Below are positions 26,322 through 33,159 of a stretch of DNA of 40,027 bases, in pieces (position 1 is the first letter of the stretch; every line of letters begins with the position of its first letter). Source of the stretch: Syntrophaceae bacterium UBA5744 (GTDB taxonomy: Bacteria; Desulfobacterota; Syntrophia; Syntrophales; UBA2192). The position numbers and the translations under genes are program-made. The stretch is from the NCBI GenBank assembly GCA_002419215.1, contig DIFQ01000122.1:1-40027 (forward strand), in the 5' to 3' direction. The notes below the pieces were generated by a model that was not told the DNA's origin, ran no database searches, and saw only the letters and a program-made list of their open reading frames with translations.

Positions 26322-27213
26322 GTCGTTGAAGCGCAAAATACAGAGCGCCCAGGATCTCCTTGGCGTCGTGAAGACCATGAAGGCTTTGGCGGCCGTGAGC
26401 ATCCGGCAGTATCAGAAGGCCGTCGAGTCTCTGTCGGAATACAACCGGACCGTCGAGATGGGGCTTCAGGTTGTCCTGAAGAACAGCCGGGGCACATTTG
26501 CCCCGATGCGGTCGTCTGCGGAGAAGCGGATGGGGGCCATCGTCTTCGGCACCGACCAGGGACTTTGCGGGCAATTCAACAACATCGTCACCGCCCATGC
26601 CCTCACGGAGATGAACGCCCTGGGAATCGCGAAAGAGAACCGCATCGTCATTTCCGTAGGCCTGCGGCCGGCCGACATCCTCGAGGATTCGGGGCAGAAG
26701 GTTCACGAGATCCTGAGCACCCCGGGCTCGACGGCCGGCATCACCCCCATGGTGCAGGACATCACCTCGGTTCTCGAGGACTGGCGTTTCAAGAAGCAGA
26801 TCGACAGCATGGTCCTCTACTACAACGAATACGTCTCCGGGGCGAATTACCGCCCGAAGACCCTCAAGATTCTTCCCGTCGACCGGGAGTGGCTGAAGAA
26901 CCTCGAAAAAAAGAAGTGGGAATCAAGGACGCTCCCGACGTTCACCATGGACTGGGAGACGATCTTTCGGGCTCTCATCCGGGAGTACCTGTTCGTCTCG
27001 CTCTACCGGGCATTCGCCGATTCGCTGGCGAGCGAGAATGCCAGCCGGCTGGCGGCGATGCAGAGCGCCGAAAAGAACATCGAGGAGCGGCTCGAGGATC
27101 TCTTCGGGCAGTTCCACCGGCAGAGGCAGAGCACGATCACGGAAGAACTCATCGACATCGTGAGCGGGTTCGAGGCCATGGGCGGGGCGAAACAGGCAGG
27201 TGCAAGAGGCTAA
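26308..27213 (+). CDS. atpG: N-ATPase subunit gamma
   Basis: A 301-residue central rotor shaft subunit, last in the operon. It starts with the coiled-coil helix MQTIESLKRKIQSAQDLLGV and has the conserved FGTDQGLCGQFNN segment (about residues 76-88). A C-terminal helix contains ALASENASRLAAMQSAEKNI-like sequence. The ATG is inside the end of atpA. The TAA stop at 27211 lies within a 7-bp tandem repeat (GGCTAAA). No clear factor-independent terminator follows, so read-through into the next gene is possible. Confidence 0.95.
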   Translation: MQTIESLKRKIQSAQDLLGVVKTMKALAAVSIRQYQKAVESLSEYNRTVEMGLQVVLKNSRGTFAPMRSSAEKRMGAIVFGTDQGLCGQFNNIVTAHALTEMNALGIAKENRIVISVGLRPADILEDSGQKVHEILSTPGSTAGITPMVQDITSVLEDWRFKKQIDSMVLYYNEYVSGANYRPKTLKILPVDREWLKNLEKKKWESRTLPTFTMDWETIFRALIREYLFVSLYRAFADSLASENASRLAAMQSAEKNIEERLEDLFGQFHRQRQSTITEELIDIVSGFEAMGGAKQAGARG

Positions 27214-27235
27214 AGGCTAAAGGCTAAAGGCAAAG
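27208..27235. repeat. Heptamer tandem repeat (GGCTAAA)
   Basis: Three perfect units of GGCTAAA at 27208-27228 are followed by a decayed unit GGCAAAG. The first unit supplies the last glycine codon and the stop codon of atpG. Two other 7-bp-period arrays occur near 30032 and 30070. Confidence 0.85.
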
Positions 27236-27303
27236 GGTTTAGTCATTCGATGAGCAGAAGAAGCAGGAAAGAGCCTTTATCGAATCGAAAGGGGTGAGAA
27301 ACC

Positions 27304-28137
27304 ATGCAGACGGACAGGAAAGTATGCTCCATCTGTGCCTGGCGCGAGCAGTGTCAGAAACGCTTCAGCGTCACGACCGACTCGATCTTCAATGTCAACT
27401 GTCCCGACTACACCCGTGACGTAAAGATCAAGGACAGCGAGGTCGAGGCAAAGATCGTTCAGGAACAACTGGACAAGTGGCAACGGGAAAAGGCCCCGGT
27501 GAGCGCATACACCATCACGATTTCCCGGCAGGCCGGCGCCGGTGGAAGCGAGATCGCCCGCAACCTTGCCCAGAAGACGAAGATGGACCTCATGGCCGGG
27601 CAAATCATCCAGCGGGTGGCCGAGAGCTCCAAGATGAGCACGAAGGTCGTCGAGACACTGGACGAGAAGGCCGTCACGACGATGGAGAGCTGGATCAACT
27701 CCATGTTCGTCTCGCGGCATCTCTGGCCGAGCGATTACCTGAAGCACCTTACGATGGTCATGGGAACGATCGGAAAACACGGCAACGCCATTGTGGTGGG
27801 CCGGGGGGCCGGATACATCCTTCCCCCGGAGACGACCTTTCGCGTGAAGATCATCGCGCCGCTCGAGTACCGGATCGAGAGCATGATGAGGATCCGCAAC
27901 CTCTCTCGCGACGAGGCCCAGAAGTACATCGAAAAACGCGACAGCGACCGGATCGCCTTCGTTCGGAAATATTTTCAGATCGACTCGATGGATCCGCAGT
28001 ACTATGACCTCGTGATCAACACCGAGAAGGTGGGGATCGATGGGGCCGTGGACACGATCCTCATCGCGTTCGGGGATTGGACGCAGATCTATGAAGGCAA
28101 AAAGCCCGGCAAGCAGATGAAGCCCAAGGCGCACTGA
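27304..28137 (+). CDS. Cytidylate kinase-like family protein with N-terminal cysteine cluster
   Basis: A 277-residue cytoplasmic protein. The ATG at 27304 follows AAGGGGTGAG. Residues about 68-240 resemble the cytidylate-kinase-like P-loop family: ISRQAGAGGSEIARNLA (nucleotide-binding loop of the SRQxGAGG type, without the usual GKT), then AIVVGRGAGYIL, and RNLSRDEAQKYIEKRDSDR (a lid-like region). The first 40 residues carry Cys8, Cys11, Cys17 and Cys33 (CSICAWREQC spacing), which could bind zinc or an iron-sulfur cluster. The substrate is not known; proteins of this family are often annotated as kinases without proof. It lies 90 bp after the atp operon on the same strand. Confidence 0.8.
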   Translation: MQTDRKVCSICAWREQCQKRFSVTTDSIFNVNCPDYTRDVKIKDSEVEAKIVQEQLDKWQREKAPVSAYTITISRQAGAGGSEIARNLAQKTKMDLMAGQIIQRVAESSKMSTKVVETLDEKAVTTMESWINSMFVSRHLWPSDYLKHLTMVMGTIGKHGNAIVVGRGAGYILPPETTFRVKIIAPLEYRIESMMRIRNLSRDEAQKYIEKRDSDRIAFVRKYFQIDSMDPQYYDLVINTEKVGIDGAVDTILIAFGDWTQIYEGKKPGKQMKPKAH

Positions 28138-28226
28138 ACGAGGGGACACCGTGGCGATCCGTGAGGGCGGTTTGCAGGGAAGCGGGGGCGTGCGGGTATG
28201 CCCGGGTTGCTGAAGGAGAATCCGGC

Positions 28227-28475
28227 ATGGAGGCCGAAATCAGGACCTGTGAAAGTTGTTGGTCGAACGTCGTCTTCGTCGCCTGCCTGGGCTGTGGCGC
28301 GGGTGTCTGTGAAACCTGCGCACAGTTCGAACTCATCGGTTCGGGCTGCGGGTGCGTCTGGCCGGCCTATTACTGTCCCAAGTGCGCCTGGGACCCGATG
28401 GTGAACCCGAACGCCGCCTTTCGAGACCCGCCAAAGGATAAGGATAAGGATAAGGAAGGCTTCACCTCTCGATGA
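28227..28475 (+). CDS. Cysteine-rich small protein (zinc-ribbon-like)
   Basis: An 82-residue protein. The ATG at 28227 is chosen because GAAGGAGA precedes it. It carries ten cysteines in five pairs: C8/C11, C20/C23, C28/C31, C41/C43 and C50/C53. This looks like two or more zinc-binding knuckles of the zinc-ribbon or RING-like kind. The tail is DKDKDKDKE, encoded by a hexamer repeat. I do not recognise the family. It overlaps the convergent osmC-like gene by 14 bp at the 3' ends. Confidence 0.6.
   Translation: MEAEIRTCESCWSNVVFVACLGCGAGVCETCAQFELIGSGCGCVWPAYYCPKCAWDPMVNPNAAFRDPPKDKDKDKEGFTSR
28434..28457. repeat. Hexamer tandem repeat (AAGGAT) in coding sequence
   Basis: Three perfect AAGGAT units and a fourth variant (AAGGAA) encode the Asp-Lys repeat at the end of the Cys-rich protein. 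Slippage here would add or remove DK pairs without a frameshift. Confidence 0.8.
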
Positions 28476-28908
28476 CGATTCCCTTCTGCACGATCGGGAC
28501 ATGCCCGAGCAGGGAGTCGTTGACGGGGCAGCGGCTTTTCACGAATTCCACGAATTCCCGGATTTTTTCTTCATTTGCATCCGTCCTGATGTGGACGGTG
28601 TAGCGGATTTCATGAAGTCCCGCCCTCACTCCGTCCCTCCCCCTGAGAAAACCGTCGGGATCGAGGTCTCCCTCCAGCTCGACGCGAAATTCCTGAACAT
28701 GGATTTTCCTTGCCCTGGCGAAGAGGCGCGCCACGATGCACTGGCAGGCCCCCAGGCAGCACAACAGCATTTCGACGGGGTTCATTCCCGTGTCGGTTCC
28801 ACGCAGGGTTTCCGGCTCGTCCATCAGTACCGTGAACTTTCCCGCCCGGTTTTCGACGGAAAGCCCGCCTTTGAGAACGGATTCGGACCGGAACGTGACA
28901 ATCGCCAT
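28462..28908 (-). CDS. OsmC/Ohr family protein
   Basis: A 148-residue protein of the OsmC family, whose members reduce organic hydroperoxides with a cysteine pair. The ATG at 28908 is preceded by AGGAGG on the minus strand; a longer start is not needed. The two family cysteines are visible: Cys55 in CCLGACQC and Cys127 in KSRCPVNDSLLG. Extra cysteines occur at 50, 51 and 57. Upstream residues TDTGMNPVEMLL match the helix before the first cysteine. It faces the Cys-rich small gene and shares 14 bp with it at the 3' end. Confidence 0.88.
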   Translation of the reverse strand: MAIVTFRSESVLKGGLSVENRAGKFTVLMDEPETLRGTDTGMNPVEMLLCCLGACQCIVARLFARARKIHVQEFRVELEGDLDPDGFLRGRDGVRAGLHEIRYTVHIRTDANEEKIREFVEFVKSRCPVNDSLLGHVPIVQKGIVIER

Positions 28909-29245
28909 GGGTATCCTCCTGTCTTGAAGGTTATCTATGGGCAATCTCTACAGGAAAACGTTCGAGTTGGCAACGGCAACCCATTCTTTCCACTTTACGG
29001 ATCGGTTGGATCGAGTTATGATGATAATGCCGATGCAGCCGACGGAGGGGAAGGCACATCGGTGAACACAACGAAGATTCAGTCAATCCAGCTTGTTGGC
29101 CAGGCAATGCGTTTGCGCGTTTAGCGGGTCGGCAGTCTCGGTTTGTCTGCATGAACCGGTCTTTCTCTTTTCGGAGGACCGTCCCGCGGACAGGAATGCC
29201 ATTTCACGTTCCCCTCCCAGAGCCCTCTTGAAGAAGGAGGGACCC
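28909..29245. other. Divergent intergenic region
   Basis: About 337 bp lie between the osmC-like gene (minus) and the unknown gene at 29246 (plus). One plus-strand promoter candidate is listed. The remaining sequence is of ordinary composition and holds no gene I can support. Confidence 0.55.
28994..29022 (+). promoter_or_regulatory. Sigma-70-like promoter
   Basis: TTTACG at 28994-28999 (4/6 match), exactly 17 bp, then TATGAT at 29017-29022 (5/6 match). It would drive the gene at 29246 with a leader of about 215 nt. Confidence 0.45.
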
Positions 29246-30019
29246 ATGCCGAAAAAGAAGAAAACCCGGGATGTCGAGGAGATTCTCGACGGCAACATCG
29301 ACCAGTTCGAAAAGGGATTCGCCGGCCGGGCCGCGGACGATCTCGACGAGACGATCCGAAAACTGGGGCGATACGAGGATGAAGACGTGACCCCTCGTCC
29401 CGTCGTGGAAACGGACCGGGAGACGCCTCCCGCCGAGGAGGATCTCAGGGCCCGGAATATCCTGCGTGTGGAGATTCGCGGGGATGACTGCGAGATCGTA
29501 TGCGGGCAGATCCGGTCGAAGGCGAAAGACCGCGTCGAGGAGCACTGCCGCCAGCGCGGTCTGGGCGTAAGCGACATCTGGTATTGGGAAGACGATGTCA
29601 TGGCCCGGCTCGTGGGCCCAACCTGGACCGCGTGGTATGACGTGGACGATTTCTTCCACGAGACGGGGCTCCTGGGGCGGACCGCATCGTCGTTTTCCAT
29701 CGTCGTCACGATGGATGACAAGGCCGTGGAAGATCTCAACCTCAGGAAGATCAAGACCTCCCGGATCGAGTCCGGTTCAAAGCCCGCGCCCCGCAAGGAT
29801 CATGTCGGCGTGACGGCCGGGACGATCGGCGAAGGACGTTACGCCTTCGAGCTGGATATCGACGGGGAGTTTGTGATCGGAAAACTGGAGTTCGCCTTTC
29901 TCGACCTCTCGAACTTCGGTCTCGAGGAGCGCCTGCTCGTCGATGTCCGTTACGACGGCGAAAGCATGGCACGCGAAGAAGCGGTCGTCCGGGATCTGTT
30001 CACGGTCACATTTCTTTAA
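29246..30019 (+). CDS. Conserved-looking protein of unknown function
   Basis: A 257-residue protein. The ATG at 29246 follows AAGGAGGGA. It begins MPKKKKTRDVEEILDG and is acidic and polar, with no signal peptide or membrane segment. The first 85 residues look disordered or helical (DETIRKLGRYEDEDVTPRPV). Two beta-rich parts seem to follow: 88-170 (ILRVEIRGDDCEIVCGQIRS, WYWEDDVMARLVGPTWTAWY) and 190-257 (VGVTAGTIGEGRYAFELDID, ending VRDLFTVTFL). I recognise no family. It is probably expressed alone from its own promoter. Confidence 0.65.
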   Translation: MPKKKKTRDVEEILDGNIDQFEKGFAGRAADDLDETIRKLGRYEDEDVTPRPVVETDRETPPAEEDLRARNILRVEIRGDDCEIVCGQIRSKAKDRVEEHCRQRGLGVSDIWYWEDDVMARLVGPTWTAWYDVDDFFHETGLLGRTASSFSIVVTMDDKAVEDLNLRKIKTSRIESGSKPAPRKDHVGVTAGTIGEGRYAFELDIDGEFVIGKLEFAFLDLSNFGLEERLLVDVRYDGESMAREEAVVRDLFTVTFL

Positions 30020-30031
30020 GGAAAGGCGCAG

Positions 30032-30047
30032 GGCTTAAGGCTTAAGG
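30032..30047. repeat. Heptamer tandem repeat (GGCTTAA)
   Basis: Two perfect GGCTTAA units at 30032-30045, 12 bp after a stop codon. The unit differs by one base from the GGCTAAA array after atpG. Confidence 0.6.
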
Positions 30048-30069
30048 TTCCGAAAAGAGAAATTGATTT

Positions 30070-30097
30070 GCCATTTGCCATTAGCCATTTGCCATGG
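30070..30097. repeat. Heptamer tandem repeat (GCCATTT)
   Basis: Four units read GCCATTT, GCCATTA, GCCATTT and GCCATGG, ending 8 bp before the TPR-protein ATG. The array occupies the place where a ribosome-binding site would be expected. Confidence 0.75.
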
Positions 30098-30104
30098 GTT
30101 ATCC

Positions 30105-30641
30105 ATGAAAGACCGACTGTCTGAAATCCTGGGGCTCCATTCGAAACCGGCCGGTGTGAAGCGGGAAACGGGAAACGGCTGGTCCGCACGCGACCCCTCG
30201 CCGGAGAGCATTTCGGAGATACAGATCAGCCCGCCGGTCTTCGGTCCCGAGACGGAAGCCCGCATGGAGCAGAGCCGGGGAATCATCCCTGAGGAGGCCA
30301 TCGCCGCTTTTCGCAGGGCCAACGCCTATTTGGCCGTGAAAAACTACGGACGATCGATCAGCGATTACACGAGAGCCATCGAGCACGCGCCGAAATTGCC
30401 CGAGATCCATTACAACCGGGGGATTGCCCACGAGAAGGCAGGCAAATTCATCAAGGCCATTGAGGACTACGCAAACACCGTCGATGCCGACCCGCAGTAC
30501 GTGAAAGCGTACTGCAACCGTGCATCCCTTCTGTGGAGCCAGGGGGAATCGCGACAGGCCCTGGAGGATATGAAAAAAGCGGCACGGCTGGGGATGAGGG
30601 AGATGCAGGTTTATTTGCGCTCAAAGGGCATCGACTGGTAA
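30105..30641 (+). CDS. TPR-repeat protein
   Basis: A 178-residue soluble protein. Residues about 65-178 hold roughly three tetratricopeptide repeats: AIAAFRRANAYLAVKNYGRS, ISDYTRAIEHAPKLPEIHYN, AGKFIKAIEDYANTVDADPQ and YCNRASLLWSQGESRQALED. These normally form a protein-binding superhelix. The N-terminal 60 residues are polar (MKDRLSEILGLHSKPAGVKR). The ATG at 30105 is chosen because the next candidate lies deep in the domain, but it has no good ribosome-binding site and is preceded by a heptamer repeat. The partner is unknown. Confidence 0.72.
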   Translation: MKDRLSEILGLHSKPAGVKRETGNGWSARDPSPESISEIQISPPVFGPETEARMEQSRGIIPEEAIAAFRRANAYLAVKNYGRSISDYTRAIEHAPKLPEIHYNRGIAHEKAGKFIKAIEDYANTVDADPQYVKAYCNRASLLWSQGESRQALEDMKKAARLGMREMQVYLRSKGIDW

Positions 30642-30673
30642 GCGGGCAAACCGCATGGGGGGGCAATTTTGGA

Positions 30674-30702
30674 TTGACATCCGATGCGGGGTGTAATAGA
30701 AC
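30674..30702 (+). promoter_or_regulatory. Sigma-70-like promoter for the riboswitch-controlled gene
   Basis: A perfect TTGACA at 30674-30679 is followed after 17 bp by TAGAAC at 30697-30702 (4/6 match). Transcription would begin just before the riboswitch aptamer at 30712. Confidence 0.6.
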
Positions 30703-30711
30703 GCTAGCATT

Positions 30712-30804
30712 CTAAAGGGGAGTAGTTAGCGAGGCAAGGTCAACATGCTGGCGGGAGACCGCCTGGCCTTGCCGTTGGCGAATGCCGATTAGCGAGACCT
30801 TTAG
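30712..30804 (+). ncRNA. yybP-ykoY manganese riboswitch
   Basis: The sequence CTAAAGGGGAGTAG at 30712-30725 is the hallmark start of the yybP-ykoY motif, and GCGAGACCTTTAG at 30792-30804 is its typical end. CTAAAGG (30712-30718) pairs perfectly with CCTTTAG (30798-30804) to close helix P1. The interior holds paired arms (GGCAAGG with CCTTGCC). This class binds Mn2+. The 3' strand of P1 overlaps the 5' arm of the terminator that follows, so Mn2+ binding should prevent termination and switch the gene on. Confidence 0.9.
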
Positions 30805-30841
30805 TGTGACGAATCGTCATGCTGAGGTCTCGCTTTTTTTT
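30792..30841 (+). terminator. Riboswitch-controlled factor-independent terminator
   Basis: GCGAGACCT (30792-30800) pairs with AGGTCTCGC (30825-30833), and the intervening AGTGTGACG/CGTCATGCT also pairs. Eight T residues follow (30834-30841). The 5' arm shares bases with helix P1 of the manganese aptamer, giving mutually exclusive folds. Confidence 0.92.
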
Positions 30842-30915
30842 CGCCGGCCTCCTTGGCGATCCCCAGGGCCGCTCGGATCGAGGGGCTGAACTTCTTACCA
30901 AGGGAGGCGGGAAAC

Positions 30916-31482
30916 GTGGAAGCTTTCTTTCTTTCGACTCTGATCGTGACGCTGGCCGAGATGGGCGACAAGACCCAGTTGCTGTCGTTTGTGCTCGCGG
31001 CAAAGCTCAAGCGCAAGGGGCCGATCATCCTCGGTATCTTCTTTGCCACCCTTGCCAATCATTTCGCCGCGGGATACCTCGGCGCGTGGCTGGCCGGCCT
31101 CGTATCCTTTCAAACCCTGCAGTGGATCGTTGCCGTGTCCTTCTTTGCTTTCGGCGCCTGGGCGCTCATACCGGACAAACTGGAGGAAAACCGCAATATC
31201 CGGGATGCCGGTGTCTTCCTGACCACCCTGGTCGCATTCTTTCTTGTGGAGATGGGCGACAAGACACAACTTGCCACCATTGCGCTTGCGGCCCGCTACG
31301 ATTCGCTGGTTGCGGTCGTCATGGGAACGACACTGGGGATGATGTTTGCGAATATCCCCGCTGTCTGGATGGGCGAGACCCTGGCGCAGCGGATCAACAT
31401 GAAGGTGATGCGATGGGTGGCGGCGGCGCTGTTCGTCGTCCTCGGGATCCTTTCCCTGCTTGCGCCTGTAAGAACTTCTTGA
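30916..31482 (+). CDS. UPF0016/GDT1 (TMEM165-like) family manganese transporter
   Basis: A 188-residue membrane protein. The GTG at 30916 is chosen because AGGGAGGCGG precedes it and the protein then begins at the first helix (MEAFFLSTLIVTLAEMGDKT). It has six hydrophobic helices and the two family signatures E-x-GDK-T: EMGDKTQ at 15-21 and again at 112-118. Such proteins move Mn2+ or Ca2+, and bacterial members under yybP-ykoY control export manganese. The riboswitch and terminator directly upstream support Mn2+ export here. The stop codon lies at the edge of a decayed SYLF gene on the other strand. Confidence 0.93.
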   Translation: MEAFFLSTLIVTLAEMGDKTQLLSFVLAAKLKRKGPIILGIFFATLANHFAAGYLGAWLAGLVSFQTLQWIVAVSFFAFGAWALIPDKLEENRNIRDAGVFLTTLVAFFLVEMGDKTQLATIALAARYDSLVAVVMGTTLGMMFANIPAVWMGETLAQRINMKVMRWVAAALFVVLGILSLLAPVRTS

Positions 31483-31788
31483 CCCCGATGCCCAGGCCGG
31501 CCTGGACCTCGAACCTCTTCATGGACGTGAACTATTTCGTCTTGTTGTCGAAGGCCCATGCCGCTTCCGGCCACAAGAATCTTCAAGCCGAAGTTGCTGA
31601 ACGCGGCATGTCCCGCCGCATTAGCGGTGGCTTTCCTGGCGGAAGGCTGCGACTTGTAGAGTTGCGCCAGGGTTTCACGCGATGCCTTCTGCACTTCCTT
31701 TTGCCTGTCCGCTTTCGACTGTCCCCAGTCGGGCACGACGATGAGCAGGAAAGCGATAAGGGTCAGGCCTGCAATGATCTTTACTCAT
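31471..31788 (-). pseudogene. SYLF/YSC84-like lipid-binding protein, decayed fragment
   Basis: Read on the minus strand, one frame gives KIIAGLTLIAFLLIVVPDWG (signal-like), then KASRETLAQLYKSQPSARKA and AAGHAAFSNFGLKILVAG, matching the start of SYLF-domain proteins. The homologous reading then shifts frame: GSGMG is followed in another frame by AFDNKTK, a TAG stop, then FTSMKRFEVQAGLGIGVKKF. A further frame change is needed to join the ATG at 31788 to the signal segment. The gene is cut off at the 3' end by the UPF0016 gene. At least one frameshift, one stop and a truncation are therefore visible. Confidence 0.8.
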
Positions 31789-31894
31789 CCAAGGGGATGC
31801 TTCGTAACAATTTTTTCTGCTCCTGGATCAAATTGATGTTCAAAATGAGAATCGGAGGTGACAATCGAACCGAGTCCATCTCCCCGAAGGCAAC
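31789..31894. other. Spacer between SYLF pseudogene and mscS-like gene
   Basis: About 106 bp, A/T-richer than the surroundings, without a recognised feature. It would contain the former promoter of the pseudogene. Confidence 0.4.
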
Positions 31895-32716
31895 TCATGA
31901 TCGGGCATTCTGCACCAGCACCGTTTGCGCCGGCATGGGGTCCGGGAATCCAGCTGCAGCCAGAGCTTCGCGGATGATGCGATTGCCTTCGAAATAGACC
32001 TGCCAGTAATGATCATTGTGGCAGTATGGGCGTACGGCAAGGACCGGACCCACCAGGTTGAATTCCAGGATGTCCACCTCAACAGCCGGTTCTGCCACAA
32101 CGTTTGGAATGGTTGCAAATTTCTGACGCAAAAGCTGCATGGCGGCGGCATGATCGGCACTGCCCGCCAGCTGGCACTTCAAGTCGACCCGACGGAACGG
32201 GTTGTGACTGAAATTCCGGATGGTGTCGGCAAATATCTTGCCGTTTCCGACCATGGTCAGGACGTTGTCCGGCGTGTTGATACTGGAGGCAAAAAGACCG
32301 ATCTCTTTTATGGTGCCGGTAATACCCCCGGCAGTAACGAAGTCGCCCACCTTGAATGGCCGCAGCACAATCAGGAAAATACCTGCTGCCAGATTGCCGA
32401 GCATGCCGCTCCAGGCGGCGCCAATGGCGATGCCAACACCGGCCACCAGGGCGGCAAAGGTCGTTGTCTCGACCCCGAAGTAGCCGAGGATGGCAACGAC
32501 CAGGATGATATTCAGTGCCACTGTGACAAAGTTGCCGATATAGCGTGTCAGGCTGGGATCCCACTGCTGCCTTTCAAAGGCCTTATTGATCATGCGTCCG
32601 GCCAGGCCGATCAGCCAGCGGCCGACAAACCAGATGATGATTGCACCGATGATCTTTGTGCCAATTGCAGTGGCGTAGGTGACTGCAAGCTGCTGATACT
32701 GGTTTATGCTTTCCAT
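31895..32716 (-). CDS. Small-conductance mechanosensitive channel (MscS family)
   Basis: A 273-residue inner-membrane channel that opens under membrane tension. The ATG at 32716 has AAGGAGG upstream on the minus strand. Three membrane helices are seen: IIGAIIIWFVGRWLIGLAGR (TM1), FVTVALNIILVVAILGYFGV (TM2) and the Gly/Ala-rich pore helix TM3 (FAALVAGVGIAIGAAWSGML, then GNLAAGIFLIVLRPFKVGD). The cytoplasmic beta and alpha/beta domains follow (ITGTIKEIGLFASSINTPDN, IRNFSHNPFRRVDL). Length fits E. coli MscS (286). The base composition looks lower in GC than the neighbours. It is divergent from the DUF4442 gene and follows a pseudogene. Confidence 0.92.
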   Translation of the reverse strand: MESINQYQQLAVTYATAIGTKIIGAIIIWFVGRWLIGLAGRMINKAFERQQWDPSLTRYIGNFVTVALNIILVVAILGYFGVETTTFAALVAGVGIAIGAAWSGMLGNLAAGIFLIVLRPFKVGDFVTAGGITGTIKEIGLFASSINTPDNVLTMVGNGKIFADTIRNFSHNPFRRVDLKCQLAGSADHAAAMQLLRQKFATIPNVVAEPAVEVDILEFNLVGPVLAVRPYCHNDHYWQVYFEGNRIIREALAAAGFPDPMPAQTVLVQNARS

Positions 32717-33159
32717 TTGCAGACCTCCTTGGTTTTGCTGCGCCAGTTTCAATCCTGGCTTTCTTCATGCGTCATGAACGGCTCCAAAGGGCAATAAATC
32801 CCAAAGGGGGCCCGTTACATGGACACCTTTCGACGACACCAGACACACTTCTCTCCAGAAGGTTAAGGTAAATATGTGGGATTGACAGGGCTTTCGGACG
32901 GGACCTTTTTGAAAATATGCATTGAATTGCAGGGGCAGTCAAGGAGTTAAATGGGATTCAGGAAGGAAGTTGCCGGGAGAGCGGATGCAGCTGCAGCAGC
33001 GAAAGGACAATTGCCGATTCTGAGTCGGGGCGGCTGACAAAACCGCAAAACGGGCGCACCGTCTCCCGCAAGCCCCAACGTGCTTACCTTTAGGGGCCCG
33101 GTATGCTACAATCCCCCGCCTTGAATCATGAATAACCGCTGAACGGGGTGTGTTGACAG
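32717..33159. other. Long divergent intergenic region
   Basis: About 440 bp between the mscS-like gene (minus) and the DUF4442 gene (plus). It contains a TTGACA at 32883-32888 region without a good -10 partner, an A/T-rich stretch near 32910-32930 and a plus-strand promoter candidate at 33084. No open reading frame with a plausible start and domain was found. Confidence 0.5.
33084..33112 (+). promoter_or_regulatory. Extended -10 promoter for the DUF4442 gene
   Basis: TACAAT at 33107-33112 (5/6 match) is preceded by TGC at 33104 (an extended -10), with a weak TTACCT at 33084-33089 at 17-bp spacing. It lies 47 bp before the ATG at 33160. Confidence 0.45.

Noticed and set aside
30819..31997. 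392-codon plus-strand frame overlapping the UPF0016 gene and SYLF pseudogene
   Set aside because: The UPF0016 frame has full family motifs; this frame has none and would start inside the riboswitch terminator.
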